Assembly (NCBI RefSeq): GCF_002242805.1
Contig: NZ_MCGQ01000072.1
Coordinates: 1-36,465, forward strand
DNA length: 36,465 bases
From: Streptomyces diastatochromogenes
GTDB taxonomy: Bacteria; Actinomycetota; Actinomycetes; Streptomycetales; Streptomycetaceae
Reading direction: 5' to 3'
Part shown: positions 1 to 8,600 of the stretch, one piece after another
Numbering within the stretch: the first letter of the stretch is position 1
How the letters are laid out: each line of letters starts with the position of its first letter
Translations under genes and position numbers: made by a program
Notes under the pieces: model-generated
What the model was told of the DNA's origin: nothing
Database searches by the model: none
The model's input: the letters and a program-made list of their open reading frames with translations, nothing else

Positions 1-410
1 GGAGCAAAACGCCCTCTAAGCTGGCTGCGGGCGCGGGGCCTGATCATCTGGAGGCGCAGCCGTGAGGCACCTGCGTGAACGGCTCACCGACGCCTGGTCG
101 TGGATCAACTACAAGCAGGCGATGCCTACCCGTCCAGGCCGGGCCACCACGCGTTCCCCGAGCTGAACACCTCGTGGGCGCCCGTCCGGGAACGCTTCCA
201 GGACGCGCCGCGGTTCCAGCGGGTCCGGCGCAGTACCCTCACTGTCTCCTGTGGTGAGGTGAACGCGACGGCGTTCTCCCGGGAGATGGCCTCGGACCAC
301 ATGGCAGGCCAGCCGCGCGCGGAGGAGGCCGGCGGCATCTCCCGGCCGTTTCCGGTGAGCCCTTCCGCGTCAAGGGGTGGGGACGGCGATGGATGGTGTG
401 CCCTGTGTGG
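1..410. other. No supported gene (window edge, downstream of sbcC)
   Basis: Plus-strand frames are open here, for example one from about position 100, but they run on into the antisense of sbcC and match no family I recognise. A short frame from about 62 ends after roughly 35 codons. No strong hairpin terminator was seen just after sbcC. It may hold decayed coding sequence, but nothing can be supported. Confidence 0.5.
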
Positions 411-3400
411 TTATCGCGCCTGGGAGTGCAGTCCGCTGGCGAGGTTGTCCTGGGCCATGTCGTCTCGCTCAGCCGGTGTGAGCCACCGGGCGGATGAGCC
501 GGCGGTGGTCCGCTCCACCCACAGCACATCGTCGACGGCCTCGGCGACGGCGTGCAGGTGGCTGATCACCATTACCAGGCGGTCACCGCCGGCCTGGGCG
601 CGCAGTACCTCCAGTGCCAGGTCCAAGGCGGTGGTGTCGAGAGCAGCGAAGCCCTCGTCGAGGAAGAGGGAGCCGAGAGTCGGCCCGCTGCGGGAGTGCA
701 GTTCGGCTAGTGCCAAGGCCAAGGCGAGGGACGCCATGAACTTCTCCCCTCCTGACAAGCGATTCGGGTGGTGGGCGACCCCGGAGCTGCGGCTGATGAT
801 GTCGAAGTCGTCTGCGAAACCGAATCGACCGTCAGACATCTGCCCGAGCAGGTCGCTGGCGACGCCGAGCAGTGCGCGGGTTCGCAGCGTGGTGAGGTGG
901 CCCAGGAACTTGGCGTCAACCAGTTCGCGGCGTAGTACCTCGAGGGCTTCATAGCGGGCTTCGCCTGCGGTGATGGCGAAGTCCAGGTCAGCGGCCGGCT
1001 TGATCAGATCCTGTGCTTCTCGCTGTTTGCAGCGCTGACCTTCGGCTTCTTTGGCTGCCTGCGCGGCTGCGGCAACGAGGGGGTGAAGTGATTTGGGTGC
1101 GGTCAGGTCGGCTGAGGCGTCGAAGTCGTCGATGTCGGCGAGTGCGGCTGCATACTCGCCGAGGCCGCTTTCGGCTGCAGATGCGCGTTCCGTCGCCGTG
1201 GTGGCTCGCTCAACGAGCTTGTCACCGAGTACTGAGATCGTCGTGGACAGGGCGGCGGCGTAGTGGCGGACTTCAGCGATCGTCGGCTGGGTGGGAGCTT
1301 CTGGTAGCGCTGGCCGGTCGGCCTCATCGAGTCGGGTGCGAGCTTGGTCTGCGGCCTGGGTCCACGCGTCGAGGTTGTCACGCAGTCTGTCGAGGGGGCG
1401 TTCCAGGCGGGCGTGGGTGTCGTGGTCGAGAATGCGCTGGTCGGCGAGTACCGCGGTCTTCTCCGCTCGGGCTGCTTCCCTCTGGTCGAGCAACTCTTGG
1501 AGTTCGGTCTGCCGGGCGTTGACGGCTGTGGTGGCGGCGTCCGTCTGTCCGACGACGATGTCGATCGGGTCGTGCGGCAACATCGCCTGGATGCGCGCGG
1601 GAAGCATGCCGATGTCCGCGGCAGTCCTTGCTGCAGCCCGGGCATGCCGCTCTTGAGCTGCGGATGCATCTTTTTTGTCGCGGTGGTGTGCTTTCTTGCG
1701 TTCTGCCAGTGTTTTGCGGTCCGCTTCGATTCCAGCGGTGCGGCGGTGCTCTTCGGCCTGCAGCTTTTCGGCGTGTGCGGTGGCCGCGTGTTCGCATGCG
1801 GCGATGGCGTGGGTGATCGCTGCGGTGTCCTGCTCGAGGTGCTGCTGGTGCGGTGATGCGGTGCTGTTGGTTGCGGGGGCGGCCAGGGCAGTGGTGGCGG
1901 CGGTCAGTCTTGCTGAGGCTGATCGGGCGTCGAAGTCCGTGCCTGCCTCGGTGGCCAGGGCCTCCAGGCTTCGGAAGGCTTGTTCCGCTTCCTGGGTAGT
2001 CTCCTGCGCCGTCTGCTGTGCGCTTTTGTGCTCGTGGTCACGTTCGAGCACCGCTTTGTCGGCGGCGGTCACGGCGGCGCGGGCTTCGGCGCGCAGGTCG
2101 ACGACCCTGTCGTGTGCGCTCTTGGCCTGCTCTCGTTGCGTGTGCGCCTCGGCCAGTTCTTCCGCGTCGGCCGGTGCGGGGTGGAAGTCGGCCGGGAGCT
2201 GCCGGCGGCATACAGGGCAGTCGTCGTCGGGGTGGAGTTCGGTGGCGATCGCGGCTGCCTTTTTTCGCAGCCGCAGCGCCTCCAGGTGTGTCTCGGCCGT
2301 GGTGAGATCTTCGTGGGCCGCAGCTGCCTCGGCCTCCACCGGGCCGAGATCCTTGTGGGCGGATTCCTGCCGGTCCACTGCGGTGGCGTGGGCGCGCGCG
2401 GTGTCAGCGACGCGTCGGGCTGCCGAGAGGGCCGCGTCCAACGCGGTGCGGACAGTGGTGCTGTGCGTACGGATCTGCTTGCTGGTCTCGGCGGTGGCCT
2501 GGGCTGCCTCTGCCGTCGCTTCGACGTGTGCGGCCCGTTCGGCCAGTTCCGCTTCAGCCGTGGCGATGGCATCGTGTTCGTCGTCGAGTTGTGTGGTGAG
2601 GGAGGCCAACCGGTCGCGTTCGTCTCGGTGTTCCTCGGCGGTTTCTGCGAGGGTCTTCAGGATCATCGCGGCCTGGGCAAGGGCGTCCCGGCCTTCTCCT
2701 TGCCTCTCCGCCGCGGTGATCGCTCCGGTCAGTTCCTCTTCCCTGGCCGCAGCTTGCTCGGCACGCCGGTCGAGGAGGTCGTGCCGTGTGGTGAGGTCGG
2801 TGGCGGCGCACTCGAGCGCGTCGAGGACGGTGTCGGCGTCGGTCACCTGACGCATTGCCAGGCTCTGACAGGCGCTGGTGGCTGCCGCCGCGGTGTTCCG
2901 GGCTTGCGAGACCTCTTCCTGCAGTGCCGTGATACGGACGACGGCGGTGTTCAGGCGTTCGGCCTGGGCTGTGGCCGCGTCGGCGGCCGCACCGGCTGCG
3001 TCGGCCGTCTCCTGCGGGTTGTCCGGCATGGGAGCCCGTTTGGCTTTCGCATCGCCCAGGAGTTGCTGGAGCGTGCGGCCGTGGCGGGCGGCCAGGTTCC
3101 GGACTGCTTCCAGTGATTCGGCACCGAACAGTTCACGGAGCCGTTCGCTGCGCTCCTTGGGAGCGGCGGTGAGGAGCTGGTCGAACTTGCCCTGCGGGAG
3201 CAGTCCCACCCGCAGGAAGGTGTCGTAGCTCATCTGCAGCACCGTCTTGATGCGGTTGTCGACAGCCGTGGCGCCGTCGGTCTCCTCACCGGTGTCCAGG
3301 TTTTTCAGGTGGTGCCGGCCCGCGTTCGGGTTGGTGGCGTGCATGGTGCGGTGGACATGCCAGTTCTGCCCGTCGTGTACGAAGGTGAGTTCGACGCTCA

Positions 3401-3611
3401 TGGCCTGTGCGCCGTCGGCGATGAGCTGCCGGGGTTCCTTGGCGTCCCAGGAGCTTTTGCGGAACAGGGCGAAGGCGATGGCGTCGAGCAGGCTGCTCTT
3501 GCCGGCGCCTGTGTCGCCGAGGACCGCGACCAGGCTCTTGCCGGTGAAGTCGACGGTGGCCTGGGCGGGGTAGCTGCGGAATCCGGTGAGGGTGAGTGTC
3601 ATCGGTTTCAT
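411..3611 (-). CDS. sbcC: SbcC, SMC-like ATPase of the SbcCD nuclease
   Basis: A 1066-aa protein with the layout of the SbcC/Rad50 family. The N-terminal ATPase half carries Walker A (GDTGAGKS, residues 32-39). Long Ala/Glu/Arg-rich coiled-coil arms follow, broken near the middle by a zinc hook CPVC (465-468). The C-terminal ATPase half has the signature SGGEK (from 953) and Walker B LFLDEG (D985, E986), then a conserved VISH. Family knowledge: SbcC uses ATP to control SbcD, and the complex cuts hairpins and DNA ends, acting in repair and against palindromes. The ATG overlaps the sbcD stop by four bases (ATGA), so the two are translationally coupled. A second ATG lies three codons in; the first is kept because of the overlap. 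The identification is firm. Its place beside a nuclease-helicase cluster and Wadjet suggests an accessory copy, but the window cannot show whether another sbcCD exists. Confidence 0.97.
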   Translation of the reverse strand: MKPMTLTLTGFRSYPAQATVDFTGKSLVAVLGDTGAGKSSLLDAIAFALFRKSSWDAKEPRQLIADGAQAMSVELTFVHDGQNWHVHRTMHATNPNAGRHHLKNLDTGEETDGATAVDNRIKTVLQMSYDTFLRVGLLPQGKFDQLLTAAPKERSERLRELFGAESLEAVRNLAARHGRTLQQLLGDAKAKRAPMPDNPQETADAAGAAADAATAQAERLNTAVVRITALQEEVSQARNTAAAATSACQSLAMRQVTDADTVLDALECAATDLTTRHDLLDRRAEQAAAREEELTGAITAAERQGEGRDALAQAAMILKTLAETAEEHRDERDRLASLTTQLDDEHDAIATAEAELAERAAHVEATAEAAQATAETSKQIRTHSTTVRTALDAALSAARRVADTARAHATAVDRQESAHKDLGPVEAEAAAAHEDLTTAETHLEALRLRKKAAAIATELHPDDDCPVCRRQLPADFHPAPADAEELAEAHTQREQAKSAHDRVVDLRAEARAAVTAADKAVLERDHEHKSAQQTAQETTQEAEQAFRSLEALATEAGTDFDARSASARLTAATTALAAPATNSTASPHQQHLEQDTAAITHAIAACEHAATAHAEKLQAEEHRRTAGIEADRKTLAERKKAHHRDKKDASAAQERHARAAARTAADIGMLPARIQAMLPHDPIDIVVGQTDAATTAVNARQTELQELLDQREAARAEKTAVLADQRILDHDTHARLERPLDRLRDNLDAWTQAADQARTRLDEADRPALPEAPTQPTIAEVRHYAAALSTTISVLGDKLVERATTATERASAAESGLGEYAAALADIDDFDASADLTAPKSLHPLVAAAAQAAKEAEGQRCKQREAQDLIKPAADLDFAITAGEARYEALEVLRRELVDAKFLGHLTTLRTRALLGVASDLLGQMSDGRFGFADDFDIISRSSGVAHHPNRLSGGEKFMASLALALALAELHSRSGPTLGSLFLDEGFAALDTTALDLALEVLRAQAGGDRLVMVISHLHAVAEAVDDVLWVERTTAGSSARWLTPAERDDMAQDNLASGLHSQAR

Positions 3612-4930
3612 CGCGTGGTCTCCGCGTCGGTGGTGTCGATGCCGGTCAGCAGGCTGGAGCGGTCAAGCGTGTCGAGGGGTTGGCCGGCGATGGCCGCGGT
3701 CAGCAGCGTCTCCTCGCAGCACGGTGCGGGGTCCTCGGGGTCGGGTTCGGCTCGCAGGTGGGCGAAGGCGGCCATGGCGCGGTCCAGGGCCCGGCCGCCA
3801 GTGCCGCGGTCGGCGAGGTAGTCGTGCAGCAGGTCGTCGATGTCGGGCAGTTCGGTGGCGGAGGTCTGCCGGTCCAGCACGCGGTGTGCTGTGCCGGTAC
3901 GGCGCTCGTCGATGTCGACGAGCGTCGCCTGCGGCAGCATCTTGGCAAGGGTGGCTGGCAGGGACGGGTCGAAGGCGTCGACGTTCACCACCGCTTTCAC
4001 CCAGGCATCCCCCACGCGGGCGGCGCGGTGGGCGATCTGTTCCAGGGTTCCTTCGAGGCGGACCAGACGGCGGCCTGCGGTAAGCGGTTCGAGTTCGATG
4101 CGGGGATTGGTGTCCGGGCCGATCTCGGCGAGTACGACGCTCTTGGTGTCGCCGGTCTCGCCGAAGTCCATCTGCAGGGGGCTGCCGGCGTAGTAGGCGG
4201 GGAATCCGGAGCGGCCGACGGGCTGAGGTTTGTGGATGTGGCCGAGGGCGCCGTAGGCGACGTCGGGCAGGTCCGCGGCTGCGGCCGCGTACTCGGTGCT
4301 CAGGGAGATCCGCCGCTCCGAGTAGGACGGGAGGGCTCCTTCGATGAACAGGTGGGCGGCGTAGACGAGGACGTCCCGGGGGCCTCGGTCGGCGGTCAGG
4401 CGGCGGTAGACCTCGGCTTGGACGGTGCGCATCCGTTCGGCGTAGGTCGCGGTGGTCAGGGCGGGGTCGGCGAAGTCGTAGGTGAAGCGGTTGGGGTGCA
4501 GGTAGGGCAGTGCGCCGATCCGCAGGGTGAGCTCCCCGTTCCTGGTCGGGTACTCGGCAAGGAGCAGTCTGTCGGGGTGAGCGTCGGTGGCGAAGCGGAC
4601 CCGGGTCTGGTCTCCTTCGCGGGCGCCCATGTCGTTGAGGACGTACTCCAGGAACGTCAGGACGTGAGTGGTGTCGTGGTTTCCGGCGACGACGACCACG
4701 GGCGCGATCGTGCCGAGGCGGCGCAGCGCCTGGGCCGCGCGGCGCATGTCGTCCAGGCTCGGCCGTGGGCTGTCGAAGAGGTCGCCGCTGTGCACGATCA
4801 GGTCGGGGGCGTAGTCCTCGGCGATGGCGATGATTTCGTCCAGGACGGCGTCGACCTCGCTGTCACGTCGATGGCGGCCGATCTGGCGGCCCAAGTGCCA
4901 GTCGGAGGTGTGGAATACGCGTCCCGTCAC
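3608..4930 (-). CDS. sbcD: SbcD, Mre11-like nuclease subunit
   Basis: A 440-aa metallophosphoesterase of the SbcD/Mre11 family. The metal-binding motifs appear in the expected order: DWHLG (D10, H12), HSGDLFD (D50), GNHD (N84, H85, D86), AAHLF, and GHIHKPQ near residue 230. A C-terminal cap region follows. Family knowledge: a Mn-dependent 3'-5' exonuclease and hairpin endonuclease working with SbcC. The start is GTG at 4930, five bases after a GGAGG ribosome site on the minus strand; the motif DWHLG at residue 10 fits this start. It is the first gene of a two-gene operon with sbcC and is transcribed away from the gene at 5063. The length is normal and all key residues are present. Confidence 0.97.
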   Translation of the reverse strand: MTGRVFHTSDWHLGRQIGRHRRDSEVDAVLDEIIAIAEDYAPDLIVHSGDLFDSPRPSLDDMRRAAQALRRLGTIAPVVVVAGNHDTTHVLTFLEYVLNDMGAREGDQTRVRFATDAHPDRLLLAEYPTRNGELTLRIGALPYLHPNRFTYDFADPALTTATYAERMRTVQAEVYRRLTADRGPRDVLVYAAHLFIEGALPSYSERRISLSTEYAAAAADLPDVAYGALGHIHKPQPVGRSGFPAYYAGSPLQMDFGETGDTKSVVLAEIGPDTNPRIELEPLTAGRRLVRLEGTLEQIAHRAARVGDAWVKAVVNVDAFDPSLPATLAKMLPQATLVDIDERRTGTAHRVLDRQTSATELPDIDDLLHDYLADRGTGGRALDRAMAAFAHLRAEPDPEDPAPCCEETLLTAAIAGQPLDTLDRSSLLTGIDTTDAETTR

Positions 4931-5062
4931 GGGTGCCTCCAGAGGAACGGCCTACGGGCCGGCGCGGGTTGCGCCGCCGCAGCCGGAGGTTCGATGTCCC
5001 GACTGTACCTCGAATCACAGGAAGAGTCTGGAAAACTCTGGAACTCTGGTAATGTCTGGTAC
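4931..5062. promoter_or_regulatory. Divergent promoter region, sbcD / 5063 gene
   Basis: A 132-base gap between two outward-reading operons. Near the right side are four copies of TCTGG, at 5027, 5037, 5045 and 5055, spaced 10, 8 and 10 bases. An extended -10 of the form TGG-TAATGT lies at 5047-5055, and the ATG at 5063 is where transcription would begin. No Shine-Dalgarno sequence precedes that ATG, so a leaderless mRNA is likely. On the left, GGTTCGA (4988-4994) and TCGAATC (5010-5016) form an imperfect dyad. The sbcD promoter probably lies in the same gap, but no clear -35/-10 pair was found for it. Confidence 0.45.
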
Positions 5063-5908
5063 ATGAGTGATCCGCTGGACGCCCTGGAGAAGAGCATCGG
5101 CACCCTGCGCCGCGCGATCCGCGACGCCGCCGCTGCCGGTGACACCGAGCGGGCCGGCGAGCTGCGCATGCAGCTGCGCCGCGCCGAGCGGGCCTGGGAC
5201 GCCCTCGTCGACGCCGGTGAACCGGCAGCCGCCCCGCCCCCTACCGTCCCGGAAGCGGCTCCGGCCGCCCGGGGATCGCAGCTCCCGGCACGCGAACACG
5301 TCCACCGCGCGCTGATGCTCCTCGGAGCCCCGGCTGCCCCCAAGCTGATCGTCGGCGTGCACGAGGCTTTCTTCCCGGGAGAGCTGTCCGCATCCAAGCT
5401 CTCCAGCCTGCGCCGGGACGAGGAGCGTTCCTACCGCTCCAGTCCAGGTGCCCGGCCGTACTATCTGTGCCCGGCACTGGCGCACGACCTGCTGACACCG
5501 GTGCGGGCACTGATCACCATCAGCACCTGGACGCTGGAGCAGCGCGTCATCGGCCCGCTGTCACCGCGCGTGGACTTCCTCACCAGCGCGATCGGCATCG
5601 CCGAAGCAGTGCACACCGCGGCCGAGTCCACAGCGGACGGACCCAGTCCGGAGGCTCTGCGGCTGTTGTGGCGCTTCGCCGTCAACATCCCCGACGCCAT
5701 GCCGAGGAACGCCGCCGGTCACGAGGGCGCGCTGGATGCGCAGCAGGTGATCGGCGCCGCCCAGGCCGAGTTGGACGTGCATACGGACGCCGACCGTGCC
5801 ACCCGGGCGGAAGCCGCGCGGCAGGCCCGTAAGTCCCTCGGGGACGACGAGCAGCTGTTCGGCGCGCCCCTGCGGGGCGTGACGCATCTGCGGTCGGCCC
5901 GCGCCTGA
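5063..5908 (+). CDS. Coiled-coil / winged-helix-like protein, first gene of nuclease-helicase cluster
   Basis: A 281-aa protein of a family I do not recognise. Residues 1-50 look like a helical coiled coil rich in Ala, Arg and Glu, followed by a Pro/Ala linker to about 70. From about 75 to 135 the pattern (HRALMLLG, then SKLSSLRRDEERSY, then ARPYYLCPAL) resembles a winged helix-turn-helix with a wing before a hydrophobic strand; this is inference from the residue pattern. The rest is helical with no motif. The ATG has no ribosome site but sits about 8 bases after a good extended -10, which fits a leaderless transcript. The next gene starts 47 bases downstream. It could be a regulator of the cluster or a DNA-recognition subunit. 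No catalytic residues are evident. Confidence 0.8.
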   Translation: MSDPLDALEKSIGTLRRAIRDAAAAGDTERAGELRMQLRRAERAWDALVDAGEPAAAPPPTVPEAAPAARGSQLPAREHVHRALMLLGAPAAPKLIVGVHEAFFPGELSASKLSSLRRDEERSYRSSPGARPYYLCPALAHDLLTPVRALITISTWTLEQRVIGPLSPRVDFLTSAIGIAEAVHTAAESTADGPSPEALRLLWRFAVNIPDAMPRNAAGHEGALDAQQVIGAAQAELDVHTDADRATRAEAARQARKSLGDDEQLFGAPLRGVTHLRSARA

Positions 5909-5955
5909 CTCCCGTTCCCCGCAGCCCCTTCTCGCCCGCAAGGATCTACGAGACC

Positions 5956-7095
5956 GTGAAAAAAACAGTCGACGACCGCCTCGCCGCACTGCGCGGATCC
6001 GCGAAGCGCTTGGACTACAACGCCCGGTCGCTGGCGGCCCTGGAGAACAACCCGCGCTGCACACTGCGGGCCCTGCTGGACGCCTCCGGCTCCGACAAGA
6101 CCGCGATCGCCACACACGTCGGCCACCCCCCGTCCTTCGGCCAGTCCTCCTTCGCCATCACCCGCGGCAACGCCTTCGAGGCGATGGTGAAGGACAACGG
6201 CTGCGCGGAACTCCTGCGCGTCCTGCGCGAGACCCTGCATCTGACGCTGCCGGAAGTGGGCTACGAGGACCTGAACGACGTCGGCGGCGACGGCCGCTCC
6301 AAGGAGCGCCACGAGCGCACCGAGGAGGTCCTGCTGCGGGCCGCCCGGGGCGAGGGCGACGGTACCTTGTTCGACCACCCGATGCTGCGCCTGCTGATCG
6401 GCGGGCACAAGGCATACCTGGAGCCGGACCTGGTCGCCCTTCGCATCGACGGACGCTTCCACATCGTGGAGATCAAGAGCTTCCCGATCATCGACGAGCA
6501 GGCGGATTCCACGCAGGTCCGGGCGGCGACCACCCAGGCATGCGCGTACATCATCGCGCTCCGCGACTTGCTCGGGCGGGCCGGCATCGGCGAGCAGGCC
6601 GTCTCCGACACGATCGTGCTCGTCGCGCCGAAAGACTTCACCAACCGGCCGACCGGTGCCTTCGTCGACGCTCGCAAGCAGGTGGCCGCTCTGACCCGTC
6701 AGCTGTCCCGCATCGAGCGCATCGGGGACCTGGTGGATCTGCTGCCCGAGGACCTCACCTTCGACCTCGCCCCGGACGCGGAAGATCGGCCCCGGCGCCC
6801 GGCCGAGGAGTTGACCGAGGCGCTGGATCGGGTCCTCGTGACGTATCGCCCGGACTGCCTGAACCACTGCGAGATGGCTTTCTACTGCCGCTCCCGCGCC
6901 CGCGCGGAAGCCTCGCTGGATGTCCTCGGGCCGGTGGTGCGCGAGCAGTTCGGCGGCATCGACACCACGACCATGGTCATGGGACTGGCGCGTGGAGAAC
7001 TGACGCCGAGCGAGGACCAGGTGGAGATGGCCGCGGCCCTGCGGCACGCTGCACGGCTGCGCGCAGAACTGGAAGACCTCGGGGGCGCGGCATGA
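5956..7095 (+). CDS. Cas4/RecB-type PD-(D/E)XK nuclease with probable Fe-S cluster
   Basis: A 379-aa protein with the RecB/Cas4 nuclease signature: a Gly-Asn-x-Phe-Glu segment near residue 75, then D158, E172-I-K174 and Q194-x3-Y198 (QACAY). Four cysteines are placed as in Fe-S nucleases of the Cas4/AddB/Dna2 type: C35 near the N-terminus, and C301-x3-C305-x5-C311 after the nuclease core. The x3 spacing differs from the usual x2, so the cluster is an inference. Family knowledge: such enzymes trim single-stranded DNA ends and often work with a helicase, and an SF1 helicase lies two genes downstream. The start is GTG at 5956 with a weak AAGGAT upstream. The stop overlaps the next ATG (ATGA). 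This is not a cas locus, since no repeats or cas1/cas2 are present. Confidence 0.85.
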   Translation: MKKTVDDRLAALRGSAKRLDYNARSLAALENNPRCTLRALLDASGSDKTAIATHVGHPPSFGQSSFAITRGNAFEAMVKDNGCAELLRVLRETLHLTLPEVGYEDLNDVGGDGRSKERHERTEEVLLRAARGEGDGTLFDHPMLRLLIGGHKAYLEPDLVALRIDGRFHIVEIKSFPIIDEQADSTQVRAATTQACAYIIALRDLLGRAGIGEQAVSDTIVLVAPKDFTNRPTGAFVDARKQVAALTRQLSRIERIGDLVDLLPEDLTFDLAPDAEDRPRRPAEELTEALDRVLVTYRPDCLNHCEMAFYCRSRARAEASLDVLGPVVREQFGGIDTTTMVMGLARGELTPSEDQVEMAAALRHAARLRAELEDLGGAA

Positions 7096-8600
7096 GCACG
7101 CTGTCGGCGCTGGCACACGTGCAGGCAATGGAGTCGATGCAGGCAGTGCCCCTGACCGAGTTCCGGCACCGGCACTTGTCGGGGCGGCCGCTGGTGATCG
7201 TCCCACTCGCCATGGCCGGAGAGGCCGGGGCTCCCCTGGCCGCGATGGTCGGCTCCGCCAAGAGGAACGGGACCCTGCTCGTCGTGGCCCAGCCCCGCAA
7301 CCGCGACCAGCGGTTCGCGTTCGCCGCCGACCTCGGCCGGATCGTGATGGACTACATCGACTCCTTCCGCCAGGACCGCCGCGGGGAAGGCGAGCGTTCC
7401 CGGTACACCGAGGCGCCTCAGATCCTGGTGCCCAACCCTGGCGGCGTCAAAGCCCTGGCCGACCTGGGCCGCATGTGCCGCTTCCGCGCGACGTCCGGTC
7501 CCTACGCGGTACCGGACGTCGTACCGGAGTTCGGCATGTGGCTGACGTTCCTGGTCGACTGGGCCGAGCAGGCTGGCACCTCCATGCTGCTGCCCGTCAC
7601 CGAAATGCTCACCGAGCACTGGGCGACCGGCCAGAGCACGCTCGAGGACCAGAATCTCGCCTCTCTGATGGCCTGGATCTCTCCCCCGTCGAGCTTGAGC
7701 GTCGAGCAGGCCATGGCCGATGCGGAGAACCCGGACGTGTGCCCGCCGGCGGGCCCGTCGACCTCCCCCGAGTTCGACAACCGCGACCTAGCCCCGGCGA
7801 TCAGAAGGTTCGACACGGCCCGCACGCTCGGCGATCCGCATGCGCTGGCCGCCGCCGAGGCCGAACTGCGGGAACTGATCGCGGGACAGATCCAGCCCAC
7901 CTGGCGCATGGTGTGGCAGGCCATATCGCTGCTGCGCTCCGTGCCCGAGGCGCCCCGGACCGCCAAGCGCTTCGAGGGCGACTGCAAGGCCTTCACGGAC
8001 TACTCCGACTACCGGGACTCCGGCGGCCTACCGCAGCGCAAGCGAGACACTGCGATCGGCGCTGCCCGGCGCCTGGGCCGGCTGGAGCGCGCGCTGGCCG
8101 AATTCGAGTCCGACATGGCGTTCGACGATCGTTTCGTGCTGGCCGACCGGCGCAGCGCCGGTGAGGCGTTCGACGGGACGGTCGTGAAAGCCGAACCCGG
8201 CCGGACGGTCACCACGGACAAGAACAGGCGGGTGCCGCGGCCGCGCGTCACCGTCCGCACCGAGGATCCCGTGCGGCTGGCCGCCGACACCAAGCTGATC
8301 AGCCCGTCGCTTCCGACCGGGCACAAAGCCACGATCGTCTCCGTCCTCTCAGACCGCGACGTCACACAGATCACCTTGGAGATCACCGGCGGCATGGGGC
8401 GCGGTCGCGTCCCGAAGCAGGGCACCGTCCCGGAGCCGGGCCAGCGCATCGCCTACCTGCCCGACCCAGGGTGGCGCCCGGCACCGCAGTTCCCGGCCTC
8501 CGATGCCACCCCGTGGACCCACAGTGCCGCCGGCGCGGCCGGCACCGACCCCGCCGTACCCGAGGACGCCGCCGCAGAGGAGTGGGGCAATGAGGACTGA
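7092..8600 (+). CDS. Unrecognised 502-aa protein between nuclease and helicase
   Basis: I do not recognise this family. The first 230 residues mix hydrophobic strands (LVIVPLAMAG, GTLLVVAQP) with helices and resemble an alpha/beta fold, without a Walker motif. The middle (about 240-340) is helical. The last 150 residues are rich in predicted strands (DGTVVKAEPG, KATIVSVLS, TQITLEITGG), which could be an OB-like or small beta-barrel domain. SF1B helicases of the Upf1/Dna2 type usually carry a beta-barrel that is not obvious in the compact helicase encoded next, so supplying it in trans is one speculative role. The ATG overlaps the nuclease stop by four bases, and the C-terminal codons overlap the helicase start by 11 bases, so all three are translationally coupled. 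Confidence 0.75.
   Translation: MSTLSALAHVQAMESMQAVPLTEFRHRHLSGRPLVIVPLAMAGEAGAPLAAMVGSAKRNGTLLVVAQPRNRDQRFAFAADLGRIVMDYIDSFRQDRRGEGERSRYTEAPQILVPNPGGVKALADLGRMCRFRATSGPYAVPDVVPEFGMWLTFLVDWAEQAGTSMLLPVTEMLTEHWATGQSTLEDQNLASLMAWISPPSSLSVEQAMADAENPDVCPPAGPSTSPEFDNRDLAPAIRRFDTARTLGDPHALAAAEAELRELIAGQIQPTWRMVWQAISLLRSVPEAPRTAKRFEGDCKAFTDYSDYRDSGGLPQRKRDTAIGAARRLGRLERALAEFESDMAFDDRFVLADRRSAGEAFDGTVVKAEPGRTVTTDKNRRVPRPRVTVRTEDPVRLAADTKLISPSLPTGHKATIVSVLSDRDVTQITLEITGGMGRGRVPKQGTVPEPGQRIAYLPDPGWRPAPQFPASDATPWTHSAAGAAGTDPAVPEDAAAEEWGNED

Noticed and set aside
3596..5062. Long plus-strand open frame upstream of and in phase with the 5063 gene
   Set aside because: It is antisense to sbcD; the Gly/Val-rich translation has no family features, and the real gene starts at ATG 5063.
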